From Acetobacteraceae bacterium (GTDB taxonomy: Bacteria > Pseudomonadota > Alphaproteobacteria > Acetobacterales > Acetobacteraceae), in NCBI GenBank assembly GCA_025354865.1, contig JANXMB010000053.1:1-64000 (forward strand): a stretch of 64,000 nucleotides of DNA, read 5' to 3'. This document shows, piece after piece, positions 16,533-26,442 of this stretch. The notes beneath the pieces were generated by a model. It was given only the letters and a program-made list of their open reading frames with translations. It was not told the DNA's origin and made no database searches. Position numbers and translations under genes: made by a program. How positions within the stretch are numbered: position 1 is the first letter of the stretch; the number at the start of each line of letters is the position of its first letter.

Positions 16533-17612
16533 ATGGGCAACAATAGTTCGCAAATCGCTCACCCTGCCCTCCAACCCATCGACCTCGGTGGCGGGGTGCG
16601 GATCGACACGCCTGTGATCCTGGCGCCGATGTCGGGGGTCACCGACCTGCCGTTCCGACAGACGGCCAAGCAACTCGGCGCCGGCATGGTGGTGTCGGAA
16701 ATGATCGCCTCCTGGGCGATGATCCGGGAAAATCGCAAAACCATCGACATGGCCGAAATCGACGGGCACGGCGGCGTATCGGCGGTGCAACTCGCCGGCT
16801 GCGATGCGGTCGCAATGGCGGAAGCCGCGCGCATCGCGGTCGACAAAGGCGCACATTTGATCGATATCAACTTCGGTTGCCCGGTCAAGAAAGTCGCCGT
16901 CGGGCAGGCCGCCGGCTCCGCGCTGATGCGCGATGAGGTCGCGGCCAGGGCGATCCTGGATGCCACCGTGAAAGCCGTGAATGTGCCGGTTACCCTCAAG
17001 ATGCGCATGGGTTGGGACCACGCCAGCTTGAATGCCCCGTCGCTGGCGCGCATCGCCCAGGATGTCGGCATTCGCATGATCACGGTGCACGGGCGCACCC
17101 GCCAGCAATTCTACACCGGCATCGCCGACTGGGATTTCATCGCCAACGTCAAGCAGGCTGTCTCGATCCCGGTCATCGCCAACGGCGACATCCTGACCGA
17201 GGACGATGCCGCCGCCGCCCTGCACCGATCCGGCGCCGACGGGGTCATGATCGGGCGCGGGTGCTATGGCCGACCATGGTTTCCCGCGCAGGTGGCGCAT
17301 TTCCTGCGCACCGGCCAGCCAATGGCGGAACCGACCATGGAACGGCAGAAATCCATCCTGCTGGCGCATTACCATGCCATGTTGGCCCGCTTCGGCACCA
17401 ACGCCGGCGTCCGCCTCGCGCGCAAGCACGTGTCCTGGTATTCCCGCGGCCTGCCGGGATCGGCCGAATTTCGCGCGACCATGAACCGCCTGCCGGATGC
17501 CGAATCGGTGTTGGCGCTGATCGACGCATTCTACGATCGGACCATCGAGCGCGGCATCGTCCGCTCCGGCGCATGGCAACGCGACGAGCCGACCATGGCA
17601 GAGGCGGCGTGA
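16533..17612 (+). CDS. dusB: tRNA-dihydrouridine synthase (DusB/NifR3)
   Basis: FMN-dependent tRNA dihydrouridine synthase of 359 residues, reducing uridines in the tRNA D-loop. [13 protein letters not shown] opens the TIM barrel. The catalytic cysteine is Cys116 in [15 protein letters not shown] lines the FMN site, and [14 protein letters not shown] and [13 protein letters not shown] close it. Known in Alphaproteobacteria as nifR3, it is the usual first gene of the ntrBC operon, as here: its TGA overlaps the GTG start of ntrB. No obvious sigma-70 or sigma-54 promoter was recognised in the 120 bp upstream. Confidence 0.96.
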   Translation: MGNNSSQIAHPALQPIDLGGGVRIDTPVILAPMSGVTDLPFRQTAKQLGAGMVVSEMIASWAMIRENRKTIDMAEIDGHGGVSAVQLAGCDAVAMAEAARIAVDKGAHLIDINFGCPVKKVAVGQAAGSALMRDEVAARAILDATVKAVNVPVTLKMRMGWDHASLNAPSLARIAQDVGIRMITVHGRTRQQFYTGIADWDFIANVKQAVSIPVIANGDILTEDDAAAALHRSGADGVMIGRGCYGRPWFPAQVAHFLRTGQPMAEPTMERQKSILLAHYHAMLARFGTNAGVRLARKHVSWYSRGLPGSAEFRATMNRLPDAESVLALIDAFYDRTIERGIVRSGAWQRDEPTMAEAA

Positions 17613-18742
17613 GTTTCGCCTCCCGCCTGCTGCCCGGCCGCGCCCGTCCCCCGGTTCCGGCGCCGATGTTCGCTGCGATCCTCGGCGCCATGCCGGTGCC
17701 GGTCGTGCTGATCGATCCCGAGGGCGGGTTCCGCTTCGTCAACCATGCGGCGGAACAATTCCTCGGGATGTCCGCCGCCAGCCTGTCGCAAGTGCGTCTG
17801 ACCGATCTGGTGCAGTCGGATAACCCGCTGTTTCTGTTGATCGATCAGGTCCGCCGCACCGAAGCCAGCATCGTCGATCACGATCTGACCCTGGAAAGCG
17901 CCCGGCTGCATAAAACCGGTATCACCGTCCAAGGCTCACCCGTACCCGAAGAGCCGGGCTGCGTGCTGCTGGTGATGCAGGATGCCTCCGCCGCTCGGGC
18001 GCTGGATCGGCAACTCGCCTTCCGAGGCGCGGCGCGCAGCGTCACCGGCATGGCCGCGATCCTGGCGCACGAGGTCAAAAACCCGCTGTCGGGCATTCGT
18101 GGCGCGGCACAACTGCTCGAAGCCAGCGTCGGGCCGGACGATCGCGAATTGGCCGAACTGATCCGCGACGAGGCCGATCGCATTCGCGCTTTGGTCGATC
18201 GGATGGAGGCTTTCGGCGAAAAGCCGATTGTGCGCACCGCCGTGAATATCCATCGGGTGCTGGAACATGTGCGCAAACTCGCCCAGACCGGGTTCGCCGA
18301 GCATGTGCGGTTCCATGAGAATTACGATCCGTCGCTGCCGCCGGTTTGGGGCAATCGCGATCAACTGGTGCAGGTCATCCTCAATCTGGTGAAGAACGGG
18401 GTCGAGGCTGCGAGCCACGCCAATAACAGCCGCCCGGAAATCACCCTCGTCACCGGCTTCCAACACGGCATGCGCATCGCCATTCCCGGCTCGACCGAAC
18501 GGGTGGATTTGCCGCTGTTCGTGACCATTCGGGACAATGGGCCGGGCATACCGGACGATATCAGGCCGCATCTGTTCGAGCCTTTCGTCACCTCGAAAGC
18601 CGCCGGCAGCGGCCTCGGCCTGGCGTTGGTTGCCAAAATCGTCGGCGACCACGGCGGGTTGATCGAAGTCGACAGCCGGCCCGGCCGAACCGACTTCCGG
18701 CTGCATCTTCCGGTCGTTACCGAAAAGGACGCCGATCCGTGA
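17609..18742 (+). CDS. ntrB: Nitrogen regulation sensor histidine kinase NtrB
   Basis: NtrB, 377 residues, is the cytoplasmic kinase/phosphatase that, under PII control, phosphorylates NtrC when nitrogen is limiting. An N-terminal PAS domain starts at about [22 protein letters not shown]. The H-box is [13 protein letters not shown] with His154. The N-box is LVKNGVEA, and the G boxes are DNGPGIPDD and GSGLGLALV. The GTG start at 17609 overlaps the dusB stop (GTGA) and gives a protein of normal NtrB length. Its own stop overlaps the ntrC GTG in the same way. Confidence 0.95.
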   Translation: MSFASRLLPGRARPPVPAPMFAAILGAMPVPVVLIDPEGGFRFVNHAAEQFLGMSAASLSQVRLTDLVQSDNPLFLLIDQVRRTEASIVDHDLTLESARLHKTGITVQGSPVPEEPGCVLLVMQDASAARALDRQLAFRGAARSVTGMAAILAHEVKNPLSGIRGAAQLLEASVGPDDRELAELIRDEADRIRALVDRMEAFGEKPIVRTAVNIHRVLEHVRKLAQTGFAEHVRFHENYDPSLPPVWGNRDQLVQVILNLVKNGVEAASHANNSRPEITLVTGFQHGMRIAIPGSTERVDLPLFVTIRDNGPGIPDDIRPHLFEPFVTSKAAGSGLGLALVAKIVGDHGGLIEVDSRPGRTDFRLHLPVVTEKDADP

Positions 18743-20196
18743 CTTTGCCGACCATTCTGATCGCCGACGACGACCGATCCATCCGTACCGTGCTGACCCA
18801 AGCGCTGGGCCGCGCCGGATATCAGGTTCGTAGCTCGTCCAACGCCGCGACCTTGTGGCGCTGGGTCGAAGAAGGGGAGGGCGATCTGGTCATCACCGAC
18901 GTGGTGATGCCGGATGAAAACGGCCTCGATCTTATCCCGCGCATCAAGCGGATCCGCCCCGATCTGCGCATCGTGGTCATGAGCGCGCAATCCACCCTGA
19001 TGACCGCCGTCAAGGCGGCGCAGCGCGGCGCGTTCGAATATCTGCCGAAACCCTTCGATCTGACCGAGTTGCTGGCTGTGGTGGCCCGCGCGTTGGCCAC
19101 GCCGTCGGAACCCAGTGCCACCGCGTCGGAACCCAGGGATTCCGAAGAACGGCTGCCGCTGATCGGGCGCAGCGCGTCCATGCAGGAGATCTATCGCACG
19201 ATCGCCCGCCTCACCACCGCCGATCTGACGGTGATGATCAACGGCGAATCCGGCACCGGCAAGGAACTCGTGGCGCGGGCGCTGCACGATTACGGCAAGC
19301 GGCGCAGCGGCCCCTTCGTGCCGATCAACATGGCCGCGATCCCGCGCGAACTGATCGAAAGCGAATTGTTCGGGCACGAGCGCGGCGCCTTCACCGGCGC
19401 CACCAACCGATCCCAGGGCCGGTTCGAGCAAGCCAACGGCGGCACCTTGTTCCTGGACGAAATCGGCGACATGCCGCCGGAGGCACAAACCCGCCTGTTG
19501 CGCGTCCTGCAGGAAGGGGAATTCACCTCGGTCGGCGGGCGGCAACCGATCAAGGCCAATGTCCGCATCATCGCCGCCACCCATCGCGACCTGCGCACCG
19601 CCATCCGCCAGGGCCAATTCCGGGAGGATTTGTTCTACCGGCTGAACGTGGTCCCCATCCGCCTGCCGCCGCTGCGCGAACGGGTGGAGGACATTCCTCT
19701 GCTGGCGCGGCACTTCCTGGATCGCGCCCGCGACGATGGGCTGCCGTCGAAGATGCTGGATTCCGGCGCGATCGAGCGGCTGAAGCAGCATAATTGGCCC
19801 GGCAATGTACGGGAGTTGGAAAACGTCATGCGCCGTCTGGCCGCCTTGTGCCCGGACGAGACCATTTCCACCGAGACGATCGCCGCCGAACTGACCGAAA
19901 CCGACATGCCGCTGGCACCGGCTGCCCGCGGCGCCGCGCCAGTCGGGCCGGAACCGCTGGTGGTGGCGGTGGAACGCCACATCAAGGACTTCCTCGCCGC
20001 CCACAACGACGGCATCGGGGTCACCGACATCTACGACAAGATCATCGCCGAGGTAGAGCGCCCGCTGATCCGCATGACTCTCTCGGTCACGCGCGGCAAC
20101 CAGATCAAGGCCGCCGCGATGCTCGGGCTCAATCGCAATACGCTGCGCAAGAAGATCCGCGACCTCGATATCCCGGTGGTTCGGGGCTTGATGTGA
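18739..20196 (+). CDS. ntrC: Nitrogen regulation response regulator NtrC
   Basis: NtrC, 485 residues, is the sigma-54-dependent activator of nitrogen-scavenging genes. The receiver domain has its phosphorylation site at Asp54 ([11 protein letters not shown]). The AAA+ domain has Walker A GESGTGKE and the sigma-54 contact loop GAFTGA at residues 216-221, followed by [14 protein letters not shown] Fis-type helix-turn-helix ends the protein ([22 protein letters not shown]). GTG start overlapping ntrB. All catalytic motifs are intact, so it should be a functional activator. Confidence 0.97.
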   Translation: MTLPTILIADDDRSIRTVLTQALGRAGYQVRSSSNAATLWRWVEEGEGDLVITDVVMPDENGLDLIPRIKRIRPDLRIVVMSAQSTLMTAVKAAQRGAFEYLPKPFDLTELLAVVARALATPSEPSATASEPRDSEERLPLIGRSASMQEIYRTIARLTTADLTVMINGESGTGKELVARALHDYGKRRSGPFVPINMAAIPRELIESELFGHERGAFTGATNRSQGRFEQANGGTLFLDEIGDMPPEAQTRLLRVLQEGEFTSVGGRQPIKANVRIIAATHRDLRTAIRQGQFREDLFYRLNVVPIRLPPLRERVEDIPLLARHFLDRARDDGLPSKMLDSGAIERLKQHNWPGNVRELENVMRRLAALCPDETISTETIAAELTETDMPLAPAARGAAPVGPEPLVVAVERHIKDFLAAHNDGIGVTDIYDKIIAEVERPLIRMTLSVTRGNQIKAAAMLGLNRNTLRKKIRDLDIPVVRGLM

Positions 20197-20251
20197 CCGA
20201 ACCGGCGGGCGGTGCTTGCAAAATAGCTGCGCGATCCGACATGCCACGGTC

Positions 20252-22585
20252 ATGAACGCCTCCCCGCCGCCAATAACGCTGCAACCGCCGCAGGATGCGT
20301 CCGCGCGCCTGCCGCAGGATTCCCCGACCCGCGTGCCGCAGGATGCCGACCCGCACGCGCCGAGTCGCTGGTTGTCGGCGATCGGGACGCTGGTGTTCGG
20401 CAAGGCGGCGACGCTGATCCTGACGACGCTGGCCCTCGGCGTGGGGGTCGCGACATTCGTGATCATGGCGCGGGGGTCGCCATTCGGGTTGCAGCCCGGA
20501 CTGGGCGTGACCCTGGTGCTCAGCAACGTGTCGCTGCTGTTGTTGCTGGGTGCCGTGCTCGCGGTGCGCCTGACCCGGGTCTGGGTGGAACGGCGGCGCG
20601 GGTCCGCCGGATCGCAGTTGCATGTGCGGCTGGTGATGTTGTTCAGCGGCGTGGCGGTCGCGCCCACCATCGTCGTCGCCTGTTTCGCCGTTGCGTTCTT
20701 CCATTTCGGGATTCAATCCTGGTTCAACGATCCCGTGCGCACGGCATTGTCGGAATCCCTCCAGGCCTCGCGCGGCTACGTCGAGGAGCATCGCAACAAC
20801 ATCCGAGCGGTGGCGTTGGAGATGGCAAACGATCTGAGCCGGGCGGGCCGGTTTTTATCGGGCGATCCGAACGCCTTCGCCGAAGTGCTGGACACCCAGA
20901 CCACGCTGCGCGGTCTGACCGAAGCGGTGATCTACGAACCCACGACCGGCCAGATCCTCGCCGCTGCCGGCCTGTTCATCGGCATGGGTGTGGAGGCACC
21001 GCCCGCGACCGCCACCCAGCAGGCGCTCAACGGCGATGTCGCGGTGCTCGGCGGCGGCGATGGGACCCGCGTGCGTGCCGTGGTGCGGCTGGAATCGACG
21101 CCGCCGTTGATGCTCATGGTCGGACGGCCGATCGATCCCGCGATCCTCGGATTCCAGGAACGCACCGAACAGGCGGTGTCGGCGTACCAGCGGCTCGACC
21201 AGAACCGATCGTGGTTGCAGATCGCCTTCGCCTGGATTTTCGCCATCGTGGCGCTGCTGGTGTTGCTCGCCGCCGGGCTGATCGGGTTGGTCATGGCCAA
21301 TCAAATCGCGCGGCCCGTCGGCAACCTGATCAATGCGGCCGAGCGGGTGCGCAGCGGCGATCTGACCGTGCGGGTGGCCGAGGTTTCGACCGGGGACGAA
21401 CTCGCCGGCCTCTCGCGGGCGTTCAATCGGATGACCGGGCAACTCGGGGCGCAGCGTACCGAACTGATGGCGGCGTACAGCCAGATCGACGAGCGCCGCC
21501 GGTTTACCGAAACGGTGCTGTCCGGCGTGTCGGCCGGGGTGATCGGGCTGGACGCGGCGGGGCGGATCGAGTTGCCGAACCGCGCGGCGGACGAGCTGTT
21601 GGGGATGGACCTGCTGGCCGCGATCGGGCACCCGCTGGCCGCCGTCGTGCCCGAATTCGCCCCGCTGGTGACCGCCGCGCAGGCCGAACCGGAGCGGGCG
21701 CGCACGGCCGAATTGCAGATCGGCCCGACCAACCGGCGGCGCACCTTGCTGGTTCGCATCGGCGCGGAACTGTCGGCCGATCGCACCGATGGCTATGTCG
21801 TGACCTTCGACGACATCACCGAACTGCAATCGGCACAGCGCAAAGCGGCCTGGGCGGATGTTGCCCGCCGTATCGCGCATGAGATCAAGAACCCTCTGAC
21901 CCCCATACAGTTGTCGGCCGAGCGGCTGAAGCGGCGATTTACCAAGGAAATACAATCCGATCCGGACATTTTCGTGCAATGCGCCGACACCATCATCCGC
22001 CATGTCGGCGATATCGGCCGGATGGTCGATGAGTTCTCCGCCTTCGCCCGCATGCCGCAGCCGGTGATCAAGCCCGAAGACCTCGGTCAGGTCGCGCGGG
22101 AGGCGTTGGTGCTGCAAAAAACCGCCCGCCCGCAGATCGTTTGGACCACCGATATTCCCGACCGCGGACCGGTGGCGCCATGCGACCGGCGGATGCTGCG
22201 GCAGGCCCTGACCAATCTTTTGCAGAACGCCGCCGATGCCGTCGCCATGCGGGACGGCGCATCGCATATCGCTTTGTCGGTGCAGGCCGATGATCGCGCG
22301 GTGCGGCTGATAATATCCGATGACGGAATCGGGCTGCCGAGGGAAGATCGCGCACGACTGACGGAACCCTACGTGACGCATAAGCCGAAAGGCACGGGGC
22401 TGGGATTGGCGATCGTGAAGAAAATCATGGAAGACCACGGCGGTATCCTGACATTGGACGACAACCCCGATGGGCCGGGCGCGGTGACGTGCCTGATGCT
22501 GCCGCTCGCGACACCGCCTGCATCCCTTGCCGCACCCCCTTTGGCGACCTTAACCGATCGAGACGAAGCTTCGCATGGCGCATGA
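20252..22585 (+). CDS. ntrY: Membrane sensor histidine kinase NtrY
   Basis: NtrY, 777 residues, is the membrane-bound partner of NtrX, implicated in nitrogen and redox responses. A Pro/Gln/Asp-rich N-terminal tail has three imperfect PQD repeats. Transmembrane helices follow at about residues 45-110 and 130-155, then an extracytoplasmic segment, a further membrane helix at about 325-350, a HAMP domain (ANQIARPVGNLINAAERV) and a PAS domain. The kinase core has His543 (RRIAHEIKNPLTPIQLSAER), LLQNAADAV, SDDGIGLP and GTGLGLAIV. The ATG at 20252 lies 55 bp after ntrC. It overlaps ntrX by 11 bp. Confidence 0.94.
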   Translation: MNASPPPITLQPPQDASARLPQDSPTRVPQDADPHAPSRWLSAIGTLVFGKAATLILTTLALGVGVATFVIMARGSPFGLQPGLGVTLVLSNVSLLLLLGAVLAVRLTRVWVERRRGSAGSQLHVRLVMLFSGVAVAPTIVVACFAVAFFHFGIQSWFNDPVRTALSESLQASRGYVEEHRNNIRAVALEMANDLSRAGRFLSGDPNAFAEVLDTQTTLRGLTEAVIYEPTTGQILAAAGLFIGMGVEAPPATATQQALNGDVAVLGGGDGTRVRAVVRLESTPPLMLMVGRPIDPAILGFQERTEQAVSAYQRLDQNRSWLQIAFAWIFAIVALLVLLAAGLIGLVMANQIARPVGNLINAAERVRSGDLTVRVAEVSTGDELAGLSRAFNRMTGQLGAQRTELMAAYSQIDERRRFTETVLSGVSAGVIGLDAAGRIELPNRAADELLGMDLLAAIGHPLAAVVPEFAPLVTAAQAEPERARTAELQIGPTNRRRTLLVRIGAELSADRTDGYVVTFDDITELQSAQRKAAWADVARRIAHEIKNPLTPIQLSAERLKRRFTKEIQSDPDIFVQCADTIIRHVGDIGRMVDEFSAFARMPQPVIKPEDLGQVAREALVLQKTARPQIVWTTDIPDRGPVAPCDRRMLRQALTNLLQNAADAVAMRDGASHIALSVQADDRAVRLIISDDGIGLPREDRARLTEPYVTHKPKGTGLGLAIVKKIMEDHGGILTLDDNPDGPGAVTCLMLPLATPPASLAAPPLATLTDRDEASHGA

Positions 22586-23972
22586 CATCCTGATCGTCGA
22601 CGACGAACCCGACATCCGGCTGCTGATCGAAGGCATCCTGAGCGACGAGGGCTACGAAACCCGCGGTGCCGGCGATTCCGATGCCGCGTTGCTCGCCTTC
22701 CGCACCCGCCGGCCGTCGCTGGTCATCCTCGATGTCTGGCTTCAGGGTTCCCGTATGGACGGGCTCGGCTTGTTGCAGACTTTCCATACCGAAGAACCGC
22801 AAGTCCCCATCGTGCTGATTTCGGGCCACGGCACGATCGAAATCGCCGTCGGTGCCATCCAGCAGGGGGCCTACGATTTCATCGAAAAGCCGTTCCAGTC
22901 CGATCGCCTGCTGTTGGTCATTCGCCGCGCGCTGGAAGCGGCCGCCCTGGCGCGGGAAAATGCGGAACTGCGGTTGCGCGCCGGGCCGGAAGCCGCGCTG
23001 ACCGGGGATTCACCAGCCATGACCCAGTTGCGCAGCGCGGTGGAACGCGTCGCACCGACCGGATCGCGGGTGCTGATCCAAGGCCCGGCCGGATCGGGCA
23101 AGGATGTCGTGGCCCGCATGATCCATACCCGGTCGCGCCGCGCGGACGGTCCGTTCATCGCCCTGAATTGCGCCACGCTGAACCCGGCGCGGTTCGAGGA
23201 AGAGCTGTTCGGCATGGAAGCCGGCCCCGACCCGGTGGCGCATCCGCGACGGGCCGGGGTGCTGGAACGCGCCCATGGCGGCACCCTGGTGCTGGACGAG
23301 GTGTCGGATATGCCGCTGGAAACCCAGGGTAAAATCGTCCGCGCCCTGCAGGACCAAACCTTCGAGCGCCTGGGCGGATCGGCCCGCGTCAAGGTCGATG
23401 TGCGCGTGCTCTCGGCCACCAACAAGGACCTGCAAGCGGAAATCGCCGCCGGACGGTTCCGCGAGGACCTGTTCTACCGCCTGTCCGTGGTGCCGATGAA
23501 AGTGCCCTCGTTGAAAGAACGGCGGGAGGACGTGCCCCTGCTGGCGCGCTATTTCATCGCCCGCTCGGCCGAGAGTTCCGGCATGCCGGAACGCGCATTA
23601 TCCGCCGACGCCCTGGCCGCGCTGCAAGCCTACGACTGGCCGGGCAATGTGCGGCAACTGCGCAACGCCATGGATTGGCTGCTGATCATGGCGCCCGGCG
23701 GCGCGTCGGAGCCGCTGCGGGCGGATATGCTGCCGCCGGAAATCGGTTCCCGCGCACCGCTGCAAATACAGACCGACCCCGGCGCCGACATGATGGCTCT
23801 GCCGCTGCGGGAGGCGCGAGACCTGTTCGAGACGCAATATCTACAGGCGCAATTGCTGCGCTTCGGCGGCAATATCTCTCGCACGGCGCAGTTCGTGGGC
23901 ATGGAACGCAGCGCGCTGCATCGCAAGCTGAAGCAGTTGGGCGTTCACTCGGACGAGCGTCTGGCGGGGTAG
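22575..23972 (+). CDS. ntrX: Response regulator NtrX
   Basis: NtrX, 465 residues, is the response regulator of the NtrYX pair. The receiver domain has Asp53 (VILDVWLQGSRMDGLG). The AAA+-like domain has Walker A GPAGSGKD and GGTLVLDEVSDMP. A C-terminal Fis helix-turn-helix ends it (ISRTAQFVGMERSALHRKLKQL). The sigma-54 contact loop is missing: between ELFGMEAG and GVLERAHGG there is no GAFTGA. Degeneration of this loop is, to my knowledge, usual in alphaproteobacterial NtrX, which is thought not to activate sigma-54. Last gene of the operon; convergent with the DUF445 gene 5 bp away. Confidence 0.94.
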   Translation: MAHDILIVDDEPDIRLLIEGILSDEGYETRGAGDSDAALLAFRTRRPSLVILDVWLQGSRMDGLGLLQTFHTEEPQVPIVLISGHGTIEIAVGAIQQGAYDFIEKPFQSDRLLLVIRRALEAAALARENAELRLRAGPEAALTGDSPAMTQLRSAVERVAPTGSRVLIQGPAGSGKDVVARMIHTRSRRADGPFIALNCATLNPARFEEELFGMEAGPDPVAHPRRAGVLERAHGGTLVLDEVSDMPLETQGKIVRALQDQTFERLGGSARVKVDVRVLSATNKDLQAEIAAGRFREDLFYRLSVVPMKVPSLKERREDVPLLARYFIARSAESSGMPERALSADALAALQAYDWPGNVRQLRNAMDWLLIMAPGGASEPLRADMLPPEIGSRAPLQIQTDPGADMMALPLREARDLFETQYLQAQLLRFGGNISRTAQFVGMERSALHRKLKQLGVHSDERLAG

Positions 23973-23977
23973 GGCGG

Positions 23978-25285
23978 TTAGAGCGCGCCCGCCCCGAAGG
24001 CCGCGCGCAGTAACGCATACAGCGCGCCGCCGACCAGGAAGCCGACCAGCGTGCCGTTGACCCGCACGAATTGCAGGTCCTTGCCAACGCGTAATTCCAA
24101 CCGTTCCACCACCGTCGCGGCATCCCAACTCGCGACCACCTGGGCGATGAAGGCTGACAGCCCGGCCTGGGCGCTGGGCAACAGGCTGCGCACAATGCCC
24201 TCGGCCGCCGCATCGACCCGCCGGCGCGCGGCCGGGTCGGCTTCCAGCATCGCGCCGAGGTTGCCAATCGCCTCTTGCAGATAGGCCATGGTGCGGCCGG
24301 TCGGTTTGGCTGCATCGGCCTCTAGCGATAGACGCATGCGCGCCCAGACATCCCAAAGCCACGCCTGCACCGTCTCATGCGCCACCACGCCGCGCACGGC
24401 GCGCCCGAGTTCGGCCGCTCGGGATGGATCTTCCTCCATCCGGCGGATTTCCCGCCGCACCCATTCGTCGAAGGCGTCCCGCAATTCCGACCCGTCCGGC
24501 CCCATTTTGTCGAGTTCGGCCGACAGCGTCGTCAGCACCCGCCGCGCAATCGATGCGCCCAGCGCCCAACCCACGAGCCGGCCGCCCTGTTCGCGCACCC
24601 GTTCTTCGATGGCGTGACGTAAAGCGTCCTCCCGATTGGCCATCAACTGCTTGAGCTGGGCGAGGATGAAGCCGAACACCTCCTGATGCCGGCCGCCATC
24701 GACCAAGCCATGCAGCGCGCGGGCAATGAGCTTGTTGGCCCCCGCACCGCCGAGGATGCGTGGCACCATTCGCGCGATCACCCGCCGAGCCCGCCCGTCT
24801 TCAACGGTGGACAGGATTTTCGGCAGCATGCCGGCAAGGGTTGTGGCGAGCGGCTTGGCGGCGGCGGGGTCGGCGAGGAAACGATGCAGGATGCTGGGCA
24901 AATCCAGCTTGCCGAGCATCGCGGCGATGTCCTTTTCGGTGAAGACATGGGTGGCGACGAAGCGGCCCAAGGCCTGGCCCAAACGTTCTTTTTGTTTGGG
25001 GATAATGGCGGTGTGCGGAATGGGCAGGCCGAGGGGATGGCGGAACAAAGCGGTTACCGCAAACCAATCGGCAATGCCGCCGACAAACCCCGCCTTCGCC
25101 GCCGCGCCAACCAGTGCCCGCACATATTCGCTCGGCCATACCTCCGGCGGGAGGCCATAGGCACACAGCATGAGCGCGGCCATCGACGCCAGTAACGCGG
25201 TGGCGAACGCGCGGTGCTGGCGCAGTTCGCGCCGGGCTGTGGCGTCGGGATCGGAATTGGGGGATGGGTTGCGGGCAAGCTTCAT
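23978..25285 (-). CDS. DUF445 domain membrane protein
   Basis: A 435-residue protein of the DUF445 family (YjiN-like), conserved but of unknown function and predicted to sit in the inner membrane. N-terminal helices span about residues 25-45 and 55-80 (LVGAAAKAGFVGGIADWFAVTALF). A long helical body with repeated HRFLADPAAAKPLATTL-like segments follows. A C-terminal membrane helix carries VGFLVGGALYALLRAAFG. I chose the ATG at 25285 because the DUF445 core starts shortly after. An extension upstream would be translated through the 35-bp tandem repeats and is not credible. Same strand as the liv operon but separated by the 223-bp repeat-bearing gap. Confidence 0.87.
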   Translation of the reverse strand: MKLARNPSPNSDPDATARRELRQHRAFATALLASMAALMLCAYGLPPEVWPSEYVRALVGAAAKAGFVGGIADWFAVTALFRHPLGLPIPHTAIIPKQKERLGQALGRFVATHVFTEKDIAAMLGKLDLPSILHRFLADPAAAKPLATTLAGMLPKILSTVEDGRARRVIARMVPRILGGAGANKLIARALHGLVDGGRHQEVFGFILAQLKQLMANREDALRHAIEERVREQGGRLVGWALGASIARRVLTTLSAELDKMGPDGSELRDAFDEWVRREIRRMEEDPSRAAELGRAVRGVVAHETVQAWLWDVWARMRLSLEADAAKPTGRTMAYLQEAIGNLGAMLEADPAARRRVDAAAEGIVRSLLPSAQAGLSAFIAQVVASWDAATVVERLELRVGKDLQFVRVNGTLVGFLVGGALYALLRAAFGAGAL

Positions 25286-25305
25286 GGCTCGCCTTTTTGC
25301 CGGAA

Positions 25306-25456
25306 CCGCTGGCGGGAAGGAAGCACGGGTTGGGACACGCCCGCTGGCGGGAAGGAAGCACGGGTTGGGACACGCCCGCTGGCGGGAAGGAAGCACGGGT
25401 TGGGACACGCCCGCTGGCGGGAAGGAAGCACGGGTTGGGACACGCCCGCTGGCGGG
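25306..25456. repeat. Perfect 35-bp tandem repeat, 4 copies plus an 11-bp partial
   Basis: Four identical 35-bp units start at 25306, 25341, 25376 and 25411, followed by the first 11 bases of a fifth at 25446. The first bases of each unit are CCGCTGGCGGGAAGG, and each junction forms the small dyad CCCGC-TG-GCGGG. The array fills most of the 223-bp gap between livM and the DUF445 gene, ending 21 bp before the DUF445 start. No spacers are present, so it is not a CRISPR array. Copies without a single difference imply recent expansion or homogenisation. 35 is not a multiple of 3, so it is not a coding repeat. Confidence 0.95.
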
Positions 25457-25508
25457 CGATGCTGGGGTATCGACGCGTCTGCACCCGTGGGCGCAGACGC
25501 GCGCCGAG

Positions 25509-26441
25509 CTAGAGGCGCAGCTTCAGAAAGTGGCCGATTTCGCCGATGATGCCGCGACGGAACGCCAGCACGCAGATCATGAAGATCGCGCCTTGCGTCA
25601 CGGTCACCCAGGCGCCGAACTGGGCCAGATAGTTTTCCATCGACGTCATCACCACCGCACCCAAGGCCGGACCGAACACCGTGCCCAGACCGCCCAGCAG
25701 TGTGGTCAGCACGATCTCCCCCGAGGTGCTGGAATGCACATCGGTCAGGGTCGCGATGCCGAACACCAAGGCTTTGGTGCCGCCGGCAATGCCGGTCAGC
25801 GCGGTCGAAAGTACGAAGGCGATCAGCTTGTAGTCGTCCGTGCGATACCCGAGGGAGGTCGCACGCGGCTCGTTCTCCCGGATGCCTTTCAGCACCTGAC
25901 CGAAGGGGGAGTGGATGATGCGGTGGATGGTCAGGAACCCGCCGACGAACACGGCGGCGACCACCCAGTACATCGTCATGTCGTTGGACAGGTCGATAAA
26001 GCCGAACAACCAGCCGCGGGGGACCTGCTGGATTCCGTCCTCACCGCCGGTGAACGGGGCTTCGAGGCAGAAGAAGTAAACCATCTGCGCCAAAGCCAGC
26101 GTGATCATGGCGAAGTAGATGCCGGACCGGCGAATCGCCAGAAAGCCGAGGCAGAGGCCGAGTAGACCGCCGGTGAGACCGCCGAGAATGATGGCGATGG
26201 AGGCATCGACATGCCAGGTCTTCATCGTCCAGGCGGCGACGTAACCGCCCATGCCGAAGAACGCGGCGTGGCCGAAGGACAGCAGGCCGACATAGCCGAT
26301 CATCAGATTGAACGCACAGGCGAACAGCGCCGCGCACAGCACCCGCATCAGGAATACGGGATACAGCACGTAGGGGCAGACGATAATCAGGGCGAGCATC
26401 GCCAGGAAGGCGATTGTCTGCGGGCGGGAAAAACCGAACAT
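25509..26441 (-). CDS. livM: Branched-chain amino acid-type ABC permease LivM
   Basis: Inner-membrane permease of 310 residues of the LivM type, forming the translocation pore with LivH. About ten hydrophobic segments are visible. The family block GYVGLLSFGHAAFFGMGGYVAA lies near residues 49-70, and the cytoplasmic coupling loop RENEPRATSLGYRTDDYKL near 190-210. Last gene of a complete ABC import operon; its ATG lies 1 bp after the livH stop. Members of this family import branched-chain amino acids, amides, urea or aromatic acids, and the substrate here is not settled by sequence. Confidence 0.92.
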   Translation of the reverse strand: MFGFSRPQTIAFLAMLALIIVCPYVLYPVFLMRVLCAALFACAFNLMIGYVGLLSFGHAAFFGMGGYVAAWTMKTWHVDASIAIILGGLTGGLLGLCLGFLAIRRSGIYFAMITLALAQMVYFFCLEAPFTGGEDGIQQVPRGWLFGFIDLSNDMTMYWVVAAVFVGGFLTIHRIIHSPFGQVLKGIRENEPRATSLGYRTDDYKLIAFVLSTALTGIAGGTKALVFGIATLTDVHSSTSGEIVLTTLLGGLGTVFGPALGAVVMTSMENYLAQFGAWVTVTQGAIFMICVLAFRRGIIGEIGHFLKLRL

Positions 26442-26442
26442 A

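Noticed and set aside
18361-20670. 769-codon antisense frame over ntrB/ntrC/ntrY
   Set aside because: Shadow of three unmistakable genes; no domain recognised in the antisense translation.
25306-25456. CRISPR array
   Set aside because: The 35-bp repeats are directly adjacent with no spacers, and no cas gene is nearby.
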